A DNA stretch of 64,000 nucleotides from Agrypnia vestita. Its lineage: Eukaryota > Arthropoda > Insecta > Trichoptera > Phryganeidae. Of the stretch, positions 33,813-45,110 are shown piece by piece. The stretch is from the NCBI GenBank assembly GCA_016648135.1, contig JADDOH010004229.1:1-64000 (forward strand), in the 5' to 3' direction. The notes below the pieces were generated by a model. It did not search any database. It was given only the letters and a program-made list of their open reading frames with translations, and was not told the DNA's origin. Positions within the stretch are counted from its first letter, which is position 1; each line of letters begins with the position of its first letter. The position numbers and the translations under genes were made by a program.

Positions 33813-35510
33813 GTAGGTGCGAACGAGCCTTATTATTTCAGAATCGGAACAGCAAGTCTCGCGTGTAACGGGTGCTTTACTATTATTTTAACGAAACGGA
33901 CCAATCACAGGCGCGCTTTGCCTTCGACGGGTTGAGCCAATAGCGACCATCTTGATGACTGTATCCGGCCAATGGTGGGCGCCGGCGGTGAAGTCATCGC
34001 GCATAGGATGACTCACTGCACTTGCGTGGATTTCGGAGGTATGTTGCAATCGTTACTATAAAAGGAGCGGATGCGATATACTCAGCCCGTTCAGTTCGAG
34101 ACCAGCACTTGCGAGCGGAAGCGCTGCCCGACAGACTACCGACAGAGTCCTCAGTTCCAGAACATCATTTGCGGACGGAGTTGCTGTCCGGACGTGTGGA
34201 GGAATCTACCATTTCATCATGAACAGAGAGGACCATACCGCCACTGTGTAACAGCTAAGGAACACAATTATATTATCTATCGGTTAACTATTTTCACTAT
34301 CGAAATGTATTTATTTTGGGAAGATTTAAGATCGGAGCAATTATGTATAAATAATATCACAATTTCTTGTGTGATATTGGTTCAATTCGTACGGGAATAT
34401 CTCCCAAACGAATATATTTTGATGCATGGGGATTTTCAAACCATTTGTATTAACAATTGATTTTACGGAGTTCTATAAGCAGCGCTTAATAGATTCATAA
34501 TAATTGTCGACGCGTTACGTATTGCGTAACCAGATATCAATCCAAATCGTACGAGAATTTCTTCCGAACGAATATATTTTAAAGCATGGGTAAGCACGTT
34601 ATTCTATAAGAAACGCTTAGTAGCGTTATAATAATTGTATTGCATAAGTATTGCGCAATCCGGTATTCAGCTGACTCTTTATGATTTGAGTACCTCGGTA
34701 TATCCGGCTTAACAAGTAGCTTCAGAACGACGAGTAAAGGACAGAATGGTGAGATCTAACCGAAATTGGAGTTTTCTGGTTTATGAACGTTGAGCTAGGT
34801 GAGGTTGTGGATGACGCTCGTGTCATAAGTCTGGAATCCGCGCAAGTCCCTGTGAGGTACTCTTAAAAGCGGGACCTCCTTGTTGATCGGAGTGACCACT
34901 AGACTCGACCTTCGCGCCTCATCCTGCTCAAAAACAGCGTGAACCAAGGATTTTCATGCCTGAATGCTATGAAATCTCAATAGAAAACGTTAACTTCTAT
35001 TTCATCCTATGTAAAAAGACAGAGCCAGATGCAGTATACAAATCATTCACTCATATAGAGTAGCTGGGATATTATAAATATGTTACTAACACCTTAACAT
35101 TTGACCATAGTAAATGTTGCTAGATGCAGAATCGTGGGGCGCCATTCTGAAAAGGCATGATGAGATTGCAAAATAATTTAAAACATCGCTGACTATGCCC
35201 GCAAAGGAGGCTAATGTCGTCATCAATTCGTACCAAGAGGGTACATAATTCTTCAAACACCGGCCTAAAATAAAGGCGCCTCAAGACAACACTCATCATC
35301 AGAAACTCGTACCAAAAGAGTACGGTCATCTCAATTATAAGCCTAAAAGAAGGGCGTCACAAGATCACATCTCGTAAAGAAGAGATAGAGTCTCGGGATG
35401 CAGTAAGTTCCGGAGGTGCAAGGAGGGTCATTTAGTCACTTAGGAAGTTGGCTTCCGGGTCTAGGCGGGCGCGGGGCCTAAACCCCCCTCAGCAGGGATG
35501 CTGGGGGTTA
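33813..35510 (+). repeat. unit A: promoter-like, GC-richer repeat, related to unit B
   Basis: Starts GTAGGTGCGAACGAGCC. It carries CCAAT boxes at 33901, 33937 and 33969 and a TATA-like TATAAAAGG near 34055. The body aligns with unit B at TTATTTTGGGAAGATTTAAG / TATTTTGGGAATGATTGAAA and at CGTACGRGAA...ATATATTTT. It ends with ATAGAGTCTCGG and a GC-rich hairpin (AACCCCC/GGGGGTT, 35480-35510). Frames of 66 and 129 codons exist but are not conserved in unit B. It could be a long solo LTR, a non-autonomous retroelement or a noncoding transcription unit. None is proven. Confidence 0.55.
34380..34700. repeat. 160 bp tandem duplication within unit A
   Basis: TTCGTACGGGAATAT...ACGAATATATTTT (34386) recurs as ATCGTACGAGAATTT...ACGAATATATTTT (34547). 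The following TTCTATAAGCAGCGCTTA / TTCTATAAGAAACGCTTA and TATTGCGTAA / TATTGCGCAA are also duplicated. Unit B has a single diverged counterpart near 41170. Confidence 0.8.
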
Positions 35511-37835
35511 AGAAAACCAAAATTTAGCATTCAAAGAAACTATTATTTCATATAAACTCACGGTCTGTTGTAGAATTCCTTGGAACAGACCATCCCCGAG
35601 ACCTTATCTATTTATTCATAAAGAAGTTTCGCTTCAAAAATGTCATATTTCGTAGATAGAAAATATATGTATTATTTTCTCACGGAATTAATATGAACAG
35701 GTTCATGCACGTCTAAGACGAAACCATTCAAGGTAAGAAAATGCTAATACAAAGTGTTTATAATTATTAATTTCAGTTTTATTTAATGTGTGTGAATTTT
35801 TCCCTTTGCGCCGTTCGAACGATTTTAGTGGTTTGTCTCCAAACGGAAATGTTTTATTTCTAATACACGAATTCTTTCTGGTGAACGTATTTTATTGTAA
35901 CATAAATGTATAGATTGTTAGACTCGTTAGATTTTTATATTACGTATTATTATGCAATCGTTTCCAACACTGCTCCTATAAAAGAATTTGAAGTTATTAC
36001 GATACACAACGGGGTCCTTCATCCATTAGACGAATCATGTGCCAATTCAACGACGTATTACGAATAGTATAGATTATATTTAATCGAGATTTAATCGCAT
36101 TTATCATTTCTAGAAAGGGTTTGAGTGTCGGTTCCAGATTCCATTATAAGGCGGAAATAGTTCATAATCATAGCCCGACTGTAATAGGTATGTTTGTCGC
36201 GTAAGAGGTAGCATTTTTAGAAGTATAATTGTGTTTTATGTTTCGTCCCTGACAGACAGGATGGTACAGCTGTGGTAATTAAGGTTATACACTTAGTAAA
36301 TGCAAAGGGCATTAGGTATTATTAATTTCGTATGCGAACCCAATATGTTAGTAAAATTTTAGTTAATATAATTTCATTGAATATTTGCTGCAGAATAATA
36401 TTTTACGAGAGAAGTAGAAGTAATATTCCATTCAAAGCAAATGTTTTAGTCAATATCTTTTTAGATAATATTCAACAGCAAAATCAGACATGTTAGTTAA
36501 TATTTTTATATATTATAATTATTTTCAGTTAATACGTATTTTTAGTTAATTTATTGTATAGAGTAATATCTTATAGTATAGAAAATTATTTCATATTAAG
36601 AATGATTGAATTTTAGTTCGTAATATTTCATAGGAGAGTATAATATTTATTCTGCGATCATTATATAGTTACAGCGTATCTGTCGACCTCAGCCGTCACC
36701 ACCCGCGCCATACAACTATTTCGCTAACATCATACAGCAAATGACTTTATGCAATGCAATGAAATTTATATTATTTAATATTATTTGCTACGACGTATTT
36801 TTGACGGGTCACCCCAATTGGACTCATCGCAATGCTTGCCGTGACCAGGAGGATGATTTATATTAAAACATAATAAAATGCTTTATAATATTAAGTTAAC
36901 ATCATAACGACATTAAATACAGTCTGCTTGAATTGATTAGGATGCCCTATCTAGCTGGGTCATCACACGTTGTACGAGAAATCGAAGGGGTGAATTGACT
37001 TCAACACAGTTTTCATGGGTCCCAGAAAATTACTTATCATAAAAAAATAAACTTATTACACTGATCTAAACATACGAAATAGGCTTTTAATACCAACTTA
37101 ACTATTGATTCTTTTACGTATTTTAATTTATGGAATAGTTATTGTGCGTTGATAGAACTGGGCGACGGTAAAAATAATGTGGATTTAAGTATTTATAGGT
37201 ATTTAAGATAATTAATCAAAAATTATTTCCTGCCAAGTCCACACTATAAACTTCAAAAATGATATTAATTATTAGTTGATGTAACCTAGAAACAATAACT
37301 AAGCGCCTGTATTAACAATGACAAAAAAAAAATATTACGACGGAAAAATAACATTATAGTATGGTGCTGCTTGTTATGAAGTAGCATTGTTTCATTAATA
37401 CAGATCCGGATTAGTTTTAACGATCGTCATAATATAATGTGTGGATGTTGAGTATCAGATGTAGATAGGTACCGTGTCAGAGGAGCCTTTTCATTGCGCA
37501 CTTTGCCGTGTGTAGGTTTAACCGCATGTAAAGATTACAGCTGAAGTTTCTCTTGTAACAGAATTGCTACACAAACAATGATAAGTGTTACAGCTGTTCA
37601 TTTCATTACGATACCGAGTGTGCTTTATAACTCTCTCATTTCACTAAGTCGTTTCGAGGGTGTTATCCTACTCCGTACTTTATTTGCTTAATAAATTGAA
37701 CAATATTTGCGAACGATGTGTATCTTTCTTTCATTCAATGCTGGAAAATTTCTCGTGTTAATTTAAGGCTGAAGGCAGAGCTAAATGAAGTGATAATATC
37801 ATTAATAAGAGTAACAGTTGGAATAATATATAGAA
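35511..37835. other. AT-rich spacer, nothing recognised
   Basis: No gene recognised. The sequence is mostly AT-rich with several TTAGTTAATAT-type phrases (36350-36600) that may be a decayed simple repeat. Confidence 0.4.
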
Positions 37836-37951
37836 AAATATACTTTAAATATACTAAAGATATTAAATATAAGGCAGTTTTTCATAAAAACGCTGTTGAA
37901 AGACTTCAAAACAAAGAAACGCAGGTTATCTATCACCCATTCAAAATTTAG
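37836..37951 (+). repeat. segment shared with the 44.5 kb LINE
   Basis: Encodes KDIKYKAVFHKNAVERLQNKET, nearly the same as the end of the minus-strand LINE remnant at 44489-44580 (KDIKYKAAFHKNAVKRLKNKET), with matching DNA over about 115 bp. Sequence upstream differs completely between the two, so one copy is 5'-truncated or recombined here. Confidence 0.65.
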
Positions 37952-38284
37952 GGAAAACTCAACACAAATTACACAACAATATTTGATATTTGTGTATGTC
38001 TCTGCATTTCGTTTATTTATATCGTATCAAATATTACGGGACTCGTTTCCTTAAAAAAAAGAAAAATATGTTTACTTAAAATAATATATGTACTTTATTT
38101 GTAGTTTAGCAAAGAACATTTCCATTATTCTGAAATCGACTAGCGAGAATGCGTCAACGCTTCGTTTGATATTCTCATAACAGTCGAATACTTCCCAAAT
38201 AAAAGAAATGGAATAATATAAATAAGTGAATTAATAATTCAAAGAGAACCATATAACTATCAAATATTGACGACTAATTAAGTA

Positions 38285-38356
38285 GCTGGGATAGTGAAAT
38301 TGGTAACACGTTGTCCGCATAAGACAGAGGTCCGTGGTTCGAATCCATGTTCCAGG
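38285..38356 (+). mobile_element. tRNA-like SINE head
   Basis: The 72 nt fold into a near-complete cloverleaf: acceptor GCTGGGA/TTCCAGG (6 of 7 pairs), D-region TAGTGAAATTGGTAACA, anticodon stem TTGTC/GACAG, and T-arm CGTGG TTCGAAT CCATG. The loop CGCATAA lacks U33, so a working tRNA is unlikely. The following TTTGATATTCGTGTATGTCT also occurs at 37983 (TTTGATATTTGTGTATGTCT), indicating a SINE body. A decaying tRNA pseudogene is the alternative. Confidence 0.55.
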
Positions 38357-38597
38357 AATTAATTTTTCAGATTTATTATTTGATATTCGTGTATGTCTCT
38401 AAGTGTCTGAAAAAAGTGCAGATCATTGTTAAAAAATGCAAGCGAGTAATAATGAATAATAATTATTATTATTATTTTAAATGTTGAGGTTAATTTCTGT
38501 CGCTACTCAATTGATATTTTGGATTGTGAGATGTCAAATGCTATGTTTTTTTCTAAAGCTATTCAAGTATTTGCGTCTGGTAGTCATCATCTCATGT

Positions 38598-38760
38598 TGA
38601 TGAGCTGGTGATGGAAGGAACAACTCCTTAACGGTTAGGAGTTGCAGGATAATTTTTTAAACATTACAGGTTCGAATAGACAGATAGTATTCTTTTAGCT
38701 TATTCAGGTGAGCTGATGATGGAAGGTAAAATTCCTAACGGTTGGGAGTTAGATGATACT
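38598..38760. repeat. repeated CAACTCC/GGAGTTG hairpin module
   Basis: GAGCTGGTGATGGAAGGA followed by a hairpin with 7 bp arms CAACTCC (38621-38627) and GGAGTTG (38638-38644). A diverged second copy is at 38709-38752 (GAGCTGATGATGGAAGG, TTCCTAACGGTTGGGAG). It lies just past the 3' end of the helicase remnant, where a Helitron would have its terminal hairpin. I did not find a secure CTRR end. Confidence 0.65.
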
Positions 38761-38883
38761 TTAAGTTGCCAATATAGTAACCTGTATTCTGTAGGAAAGA
38801 AAATACACGAAAAGCTGAGGGTTGCATTCTTTCTAAAATTTGGAGCTTAACTTAGTGTTCTAATTTCGATATTTACAAGTCAT

Positions 38884-39950
38884 TTTTCATTATGCGGTTT
38901 CTTAAGCGATTCTTTGGGCTCTAAGTTGCAAAGAGCAATACCGTCTAGTGTCTTTACGCGACATAGAGCAACATAAACTTGGCCTTTGGCAATTTTTTTT
39001 GCCTAAATCATTCGCGGCTTTGTTTAGGGTGGTGCCCTGGAGTTTGTGCACCGTAACCGCCCAACTGAGGATTAGCGGTAACATTCTCCGTTCAACATCC
39101 CCGTAGTCTTTTGTTGCCTGACAGGTTATTGATACAGGCGCTATGGCAACTAACCCATCACTGCCATTCACTTTTGTACCAATAGTGTCGTCATCAAATT
39201 TTATAAAAACTGAATCGGGTAACTCGCCTGATTCTATTTGATCACGGTAGAGGGCAGGCCATATAAACTTGGACACGATTCCTATTGCCCCGTTGACCAG
39301 GCCCTCAGTAAAAGAAATGTTGCCTCTCAACATAACTCTGGAGCCCACGCCCAGTTTCAATACGTGCAACAGGAATAACATTTGATGGTGGTCGTTTTCC
39401 GTAGGCTACTCGCGAATCATCGATAGCACACAAGGTGTATACGCGACTTGACTGAAACAGTTGGTCTGTCATTTTGGAGTTGTAGTCATCTACCAATTTG
39501 ATAGTTGGAAAATTATAACTGCAGCACCATCTGCGAATTCACCAACCTGTTCAACTTGTCGTCTTTCAAACAAAATTTGCAATTGTGGGATTGTGAGCTC
39601 ACCAATCCGCAAGTTATTTAAAAAATGATCAAATTCTACATCGGTACTTTGACGCATCTTGAAAGTGAGTTCGAAGAAGGAGAACTGTTGCCATAAGTGT
39701 ATTTCGGCGTTTGACCACGGCGGTTTTTCGAAGCACCAATGCCATTTAACTAGTGGTAACTGCATGGTATCGCCAAATAACATCAATTTTACCTCACCAA
39801 ATAGTAAATTGTTATTTTTAAACTCCTGGAGGTGTAAGTAAATTAAACGCAAATTTTCATGGAAACCATCGATATTTAATGTACTACAAGCCATTTGATG
39901 TAACGCCACGTACGCCTTTCCCGTTCCAACGGTTGTCCACTCATTTTACG
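38884..39950 (-). pseudogene. PIF1/Helitron-type helicase remnant
   Basis: Minus strand, at least four frame segments. The Walker A-like VGTGKAYVAL (39945-39915) is followed too soon by LRLIYLHLQEFKNNN and LMLFGDTMQLPLV (Walker B, GD-MQLPPV in relatives). Roughly 60 residues between them are deleted. Then come FELTFKMRQ, NNLRIGELT, KLVDDYNSKM, LKLGVGSRVMLRGNIS, GLVNGAIGIV and SWAVTVHKLQGTTLNKA. After a one-base shift in a poly-A run near 38990, it continues AKGQVYVALCRVKTLDGIAL to LKKPHNEK and a stop. This is the superfamily 1 PIF1-like helicase found in Helitron Rep-Hel proteins. No Rep (HUH) domain is seen. Non-functional. Confidence 0.85.
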
Positions 39951-40445
39951 ATGTCATCGTTGTTCCTTTTTCAATAGGAAGTGAAATTACTACGTATCTA
40001 AGATTATTTGGACTAAAAATGGAAAAATAAACAAACTTTTAAAAAACCACGAGGAAGTTCTCGTAAACACTAGAAACGTCTGGAGGTTTCAATATCAGCC
40101 AATATAAATACGGCACACGAGAGTAAGGACAGGAATTGTTTTTGGGCGTGCTTGACAGCGGCATGGAAGCGAACAAGCCACGAGTTGCGGAGGCCAGGCT
40201 CGCAGGCTGGCCAAGCGAGCGGTAATTCGACTGCGATATTCTGGAGAGTTCTTACGTAGCGAAATAAACCGAAGCGAAATTTATGCGTGCGGAAATTGGA
40301 TGGAGTGATCTAGTTGTAACGATATTGGCCTATTCAAATAGACATTGCTGAAAAATTATACGAAAATATCTATCTGCTAAAAGCTCATGATAAGGAGAAG
40401 CCCCACAATTCATAAATACTCTATAATTAAATATTTGCCGGATAA

Positions 40446-43011
40446 GTAGGTGCGGGCCTTTATTATTTCTTATTAGCCTTTATTATTTCTGCACGCGGGC
40501 GTGTAAAGCAGGCTTTGTGTTATTTTATTTTGACGAAGCGAGCCAATCAAAAACGGTTGTCCGCGTAACGGATCGGGCCAATGAGAAGCGTTCTGGGATA
40601 GAGACCTTTACCTTTACACGTCGGTTGGAGTCAAAAATGGCGAGAAATTTTGACTACATAAGCCATACAAATTCGAGGAACGGCCCTTTTCCTTCAGCAT
40701 CAACGTCGGCCGGAGGCCCTTGTGGAGAGAGGACCGAAATACCTTCAGTAAGACAGAGAGGCAACAACACTCGAAGATACAGCTAAGCATTTTCAATGTT
40801 ATTTATTTCTATTGCCTTTTTCGTGTATTCAATTTAGAACTTTCTGGATCGTAACAAATATTGATACATGTTGTCGATTGTTTCGTTACGTATTTTGGGC
40901 CTAGGGATAATTATTACTAGACGCGCATCAGATTTAATATACAAGACATCGTAATATTGCGGCTGTGATGATTCCAGCGGGTGAATTATTGCATAACGCT
41001 TATGAAATATTTAAATGCGTCGCGGTCCATATGGAAAATCATTTAAACTTGATATTCATATATTACCAAAGATATAAAGGCTTTAAAATTTGTATTATTT
41101 TGGGAATGATTGAAATCGGGGTAATTGGGTGTTTTGGATATCACGATTGTCAGTGTGATATAAATTCAGATCGTACGAGAAATTTCCTACAAATAATATA
41201 TTTTAAAAATGCAACTGGATTTTATATCTATTTTATTAAAACACGGATGCGAGGTTATTGGACAAGGTACATGGTTGTATTGCGTATCATTGGGCAATCG
41301 TTTTAAACACGATTTGTTCCTATCAAGTTCTTATAAAGACGTATATTGAATTGTATATATTGTATAGAAATAATTAATTTAGATACAGTCGGTCTTCAGC
41401 TAAGGATCGCGGAATTTTGTACTAACGAGCAACATTCTCGATGGAAGGAAAGTGAAAGGCTGCACAGGCGGTGGTATTTGCTCAATTTTGGAGAGGACCC
41501 GTTATATGACTTCGGATCAGGATGCCGTCTCAGAAGCAGACCAACTACAGAAATAAGATAAGAACCTTTAATATTATTTATTCTTTATTTTCTTACGTGT
41601 ATCAAATGGAATGTTCGTGCTATATAATTTGTCATTGTCACATGGTCACTATTCATTTCATTACGTGGGTTCAGAGTTCGACGGTAACGGACGCGGTAAC
41701 AAGTTGGTACTTGTCGGGACGTGACGTCGGAATTATTTCTTAATTATCTTTAGGATAGAAGCGAGGTCATTGTACGTGCATTCTGCATTTCAAACGTTTT
41801 ACTAACATATATAAATACATATTATTGCGTTTTACAAATTGAATAGGATCGCGGGAAATAGGCATTTCGTCCGGTTGTGCAATATTAACTTCCAACGTAG
41901 CATAATGAGATCTTATTACCGGTGCTAGACTCTCGAGGTTAGTCACGTGATTGTTGTATAAATGGAATAATGAAGGGGATTGAAGAAAGAGATACACTCG
42001 CGATACAGATAGTTGTATGTAACTGGGATCAAATGACGGGATGCGTGTTCTCGGTCCAGGGGATGAACGGGACTGCTGGGACACTCTGGGTGGGACTAAG
42101 TAGAATTGCGCAAAGCCTCCACACAGTTAAAATGTGTTCAGTCAAGCAAAGGTGAAGCTTTTCGAATCGGTCCGGAGAGTCGTGCCTCAAACACAGCCGG
42201 AGGGAAGAAACCCCTACGTTCTTTCACTCCCCTTGGCCCGACGAGCTCGAATTCCGGATATGAATGTTCATGAATGTCAGCTATAAGACTCAGGTAGCCG
42301 TACCTCAATCAAAACCTTCGTTCGAGACCTCATCAACGTACGAGACAGAGCGTTCCGCATGGACGAGCAACTATGAGAAGCAGGAAGCAATTTAATAATC
42401 TATACACTGCGCGAGGACATTACTAACACCATCATACTCATCATTCACCACCTTTTCTAACTTGCTGTATACAGAAGCCTCTCGAGGTTCTCCCTTCCCG
42501 GCCAGCGAGCAACATATCAGGAATTTCACAATCAACTGTAATAATCATGCTGATTTACCATCATTTAATATCTCTAGTCAATAAGACTACACCGTGGGAT
42601 CAATCACATCAACTATAATTGGCGATGCTAACATGGCTCTGACTGACGCGCTCAAGGAAGAGTCTTTTCCAGTCACCCAGTTAGTTCATTCAGCCCTTTA
42701 ATCAGCAGTAAACATCATAATAATCCGGCTCATGTAGCCGCAACGTGGGATCCTCATCATTATACACCAGTCAATTTGACTGCCCCGCGGGACAATATAC
42801 AAACCTTAATATCAGACGCGGGATTTCTTCCTGATATGTTTGTCGCCGGGAAGCGAGGACTTCGGGGGATTCCAGCAGGAGCAATAGAGTCTCGGCTTGA
42901 TCTTGGTCTGCAGCTTAGTGTGGGAGGTTATGTCTAAACAGGAGTTAACCACCGGATGCGGCGATGCTCTGGGGCCGCATCCCCCTCCCCCCTACAGGGG
43001 GGGGGGGCATC
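40446..43011 (+). repeat. unit B: promoter-like, GC-richer repeat, related to unit A
   Basis: Starts GTAGGTGCGGGCCTTTATTA. It has CCAAT boxes at 40543 and 40578 (35 bp apart, as the first two in unit A are 36 apart), a body matching unit A near 41085-41220, and ATAGAGTCTCGG near 42888. It ends in a GC-rich block (GGGGCCGCATCCCCC, then a long C tract and a long G tract) resembling the hairpin at the end of unit A. About 0.9 kb longer than A. No conserved protein frame. Interpretation as for unit A. Confidence 0.5.
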
Positions 43012-44460
43012 TAGAATCCACGTTTGAACAGAAGTGGTTAGACACTTCTTAAATTTCACTTACAAAACTGTATCTTCCATTCCCTTAGAATCTCGGGCTG
43101 TGATAATGTCAGACAAAGCTTGCCCTGAGCCTCTGTTGCACCTAGTTGTTATGAATATATGTTTACTCTTTCCACTTTATACCATGAACAGATAAATCGG
43201 GCCGAAGACCACCGATCGCGCCAGTTGTAAGCATTGTATGTATGTATTCTGGAGAACCCAGCCGTTAATTTGCATTTTGAGTATTGTGTGTGTGTTTAAT
43301 AAGTATAACCGTGTATTAATCGACCGTGATTTATCTAATCTGGATGACCAGCAGATCCAGTATACTATTGCATTAAAAAAAAATACGTAAAAAAAAAAAT
43401 AGATATTGCGTGTAGTTGCGCAATATTAGTGCTAAGTTCCTATTATGTACCGTCGGTTGTATTATGCGGAAACCAAGTTATACTCGGAGCGCCCTAGGCT
43501 GTATTTCGCAAGTGGTATTTATCTATCTGAATATTCCATCGTAATCGTGACCCCGCACTCAGCCGTGGAATACGCAGGCGGCATCGTTCTAGGCGAAAAA
43601 TCTACGTAGACATATTTATGTTCGCGACGCAGCTACCGGATGCGAGGAAAAGACGGATGCGCCACCATGAAAGGCGATTTTGTTAGTCTGTTCAATCGAC
43701 CGTCGTTTTGAGTCCGGCTCATGTTGCGCGTTAATAATTTTAGGTTAGTTTCACCTCGTATGAATACAATGGCATTTCTTCTACTACGCTACTAAAGTAC
43801 TGAGTAACCGCGTCACATCGAGGAGTCCTATATTACTATCACTAGACGATTACTGGCCAAATTATATGTTAGACTAAACGTAAACTTAATTCAATCACGT
43901 AAATAAATTTTAAACATAGCTTTGAGCTTGCAAAAGCAGATCTCAAATAATATATTAGACTTTTAATAAATGAACTTAAAGTAAAATCGCTTTTAAAATT
44001 TTTCTTAAAGCCTTCTCTTTTAAACTTTCGATTTAAACTTCTTCCAAAAAAAAAAAAGCTTCACCCCAAATGCACCCGCAGAACGAGCAAACGTCTCATA
44101 GTGAATAGTGAATAAAGTGTAAATGCGATTATAAAGTGTGTATTTAAGAGTGATAAATGGCACTGGCCATATTCAGAGGGATTTTCGTGTTGTATTTAGA
44201 GTTCTGTTTTGAATTGGTGGCAAGCATACCCGTTCACTCCAGAAGTCGAGATCCAAGTGAATCCACTTAATGGATCACTAAAATTATCTAAGAAACTCTT
44301 CCAACTGATTTCTCCCAATCTTGAAGAACCAATCATTTAGTAAAGTACGGAACTTTAAAGGTATAGTAATTGTGATCTCTTGTGGGAGTTGTTACAAATA
44401 TGCGGTCCTATAAATATTGCATGTCGTTGAGGAAATGAAGTTTTAACTCGTAGAAAATTT
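43012..44460. other. spacer, no recognised gene
   Basis: 43390-43800 is moderately GC-rich and has phrases loosely like units A/B (TTGCGTGTAGTTGCGCAATA, AAACCAAGTTATACTCGG), possibly a third, more decayed relative. The rest is AT-rich. No supported exon. Confidence 0.35.
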
Positions 44461-45062
44461 AATTTATGTAGCGTTTTTGCTAAATTTTTCAATAGGTAAT
44501 ATACTGCGTTTCTTTGTTTTTAAGTCTTTTAACAGCATTTTTATGAAAAGCTGCCTTATATTTAATATCTTTAACTTGCGAACTTTTTGAAAATTGTTTG
44601 TAATATTGCTTTTGTACTTTTATCAGCGGCTTAAGTATGGTAATACCTGCTCCAACCCAGCCCACTATACCATAACCTACGTTGCTCTGACAGAGAGAGA
44701 TATAAACGTTACGCAATTTGTTCAAGTTCAACACGTTCCTTAAAACTTTTATTTTATTTTGTTTTGAAAGCTATGAAAAAATAGTTTTCTAAGTTTACCA
44801 GTTAGCGTGTCAATATGCGCTTCCCATCTGAGCTTATCGTTGTTGGTAATTGCCAGATAAACAATAGTTTTGGAGTATCCCAATATTTCACATTTACCAT
44901 CGCACTTACTACCAACGTCACATGTGTTTATGGGAATATTAGTATATTAGTATAACGTGATGGTTTGCCTACTTCATTTATGGTGAAGATATAGTATTTA
45001 TTTTATTGGCATTTATCGTGAGAAGGTTAACATCTAGCCATAATTAGATTTTTTCTAAAATG
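44461..45062 (-). pseudogene. LINE reverse transcriptase remnant
   Basis: Minus-strand frames give a decayed W-DVNLLTINANK (counterpart of W---N-L-LN--KT), TINEVGKPSRYTN, YLAITNNDKLRWEAHIDTL (counterpart of YLGI--D--L-W--HI), LNLNKLRNVYISL, GYGIVGW, LKPLIKVQKQYYKQ and KDIKYKAAFHKNAVKRL. These are the regions just after the catalytic domain of CR1/Jockey-group non-LTR reverse transcriptases. The catalytic box itself is missing and several frameshifts are present. The 5' limit touches a hammerhead-like motif at 45080, suggesting two different retroelements abut here. Confidence 0.75.
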
Positions 45063-45077
45063 ATATTAAATTATCAA

Positions 45078-45110
45078 CATGTTTCGGGGCCAATGATTCA
45101 TCAGGATACA
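45078..45110 (-). ncRNA. hammerhead-like motif, Penelope-type
   Basis: Minus strand: TATCCTGATGA (CTGATGA at 45098-45104), ATCATTGGCCCC, GAAAC (45081-45085) and the palindrome ACATGT. Order and spacing match short-stem-III hammerheads of Penelope-like elements. Stem II is short, so self-cleavage would probably need dimerisation. Closely related to the 33.0 kb motif. Confidence 0.4.

Noticed and set aside
34301..34440. Possible Tc1/mariner-like catalytic strand (LFWEDL...YILMHGD) in unit A
   Set aside because: Only about 35 residues. The unit B counterpart has several stops, and the supposed next motif overlaps the tandem duplication, so the resemblance is probably chance.
34071..34460. 129-codon Cys-containing frame in unit A as a gene
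   Set aside because: The frame is not conserved in the related unit B, and the region looks like promoter and leader sequence.
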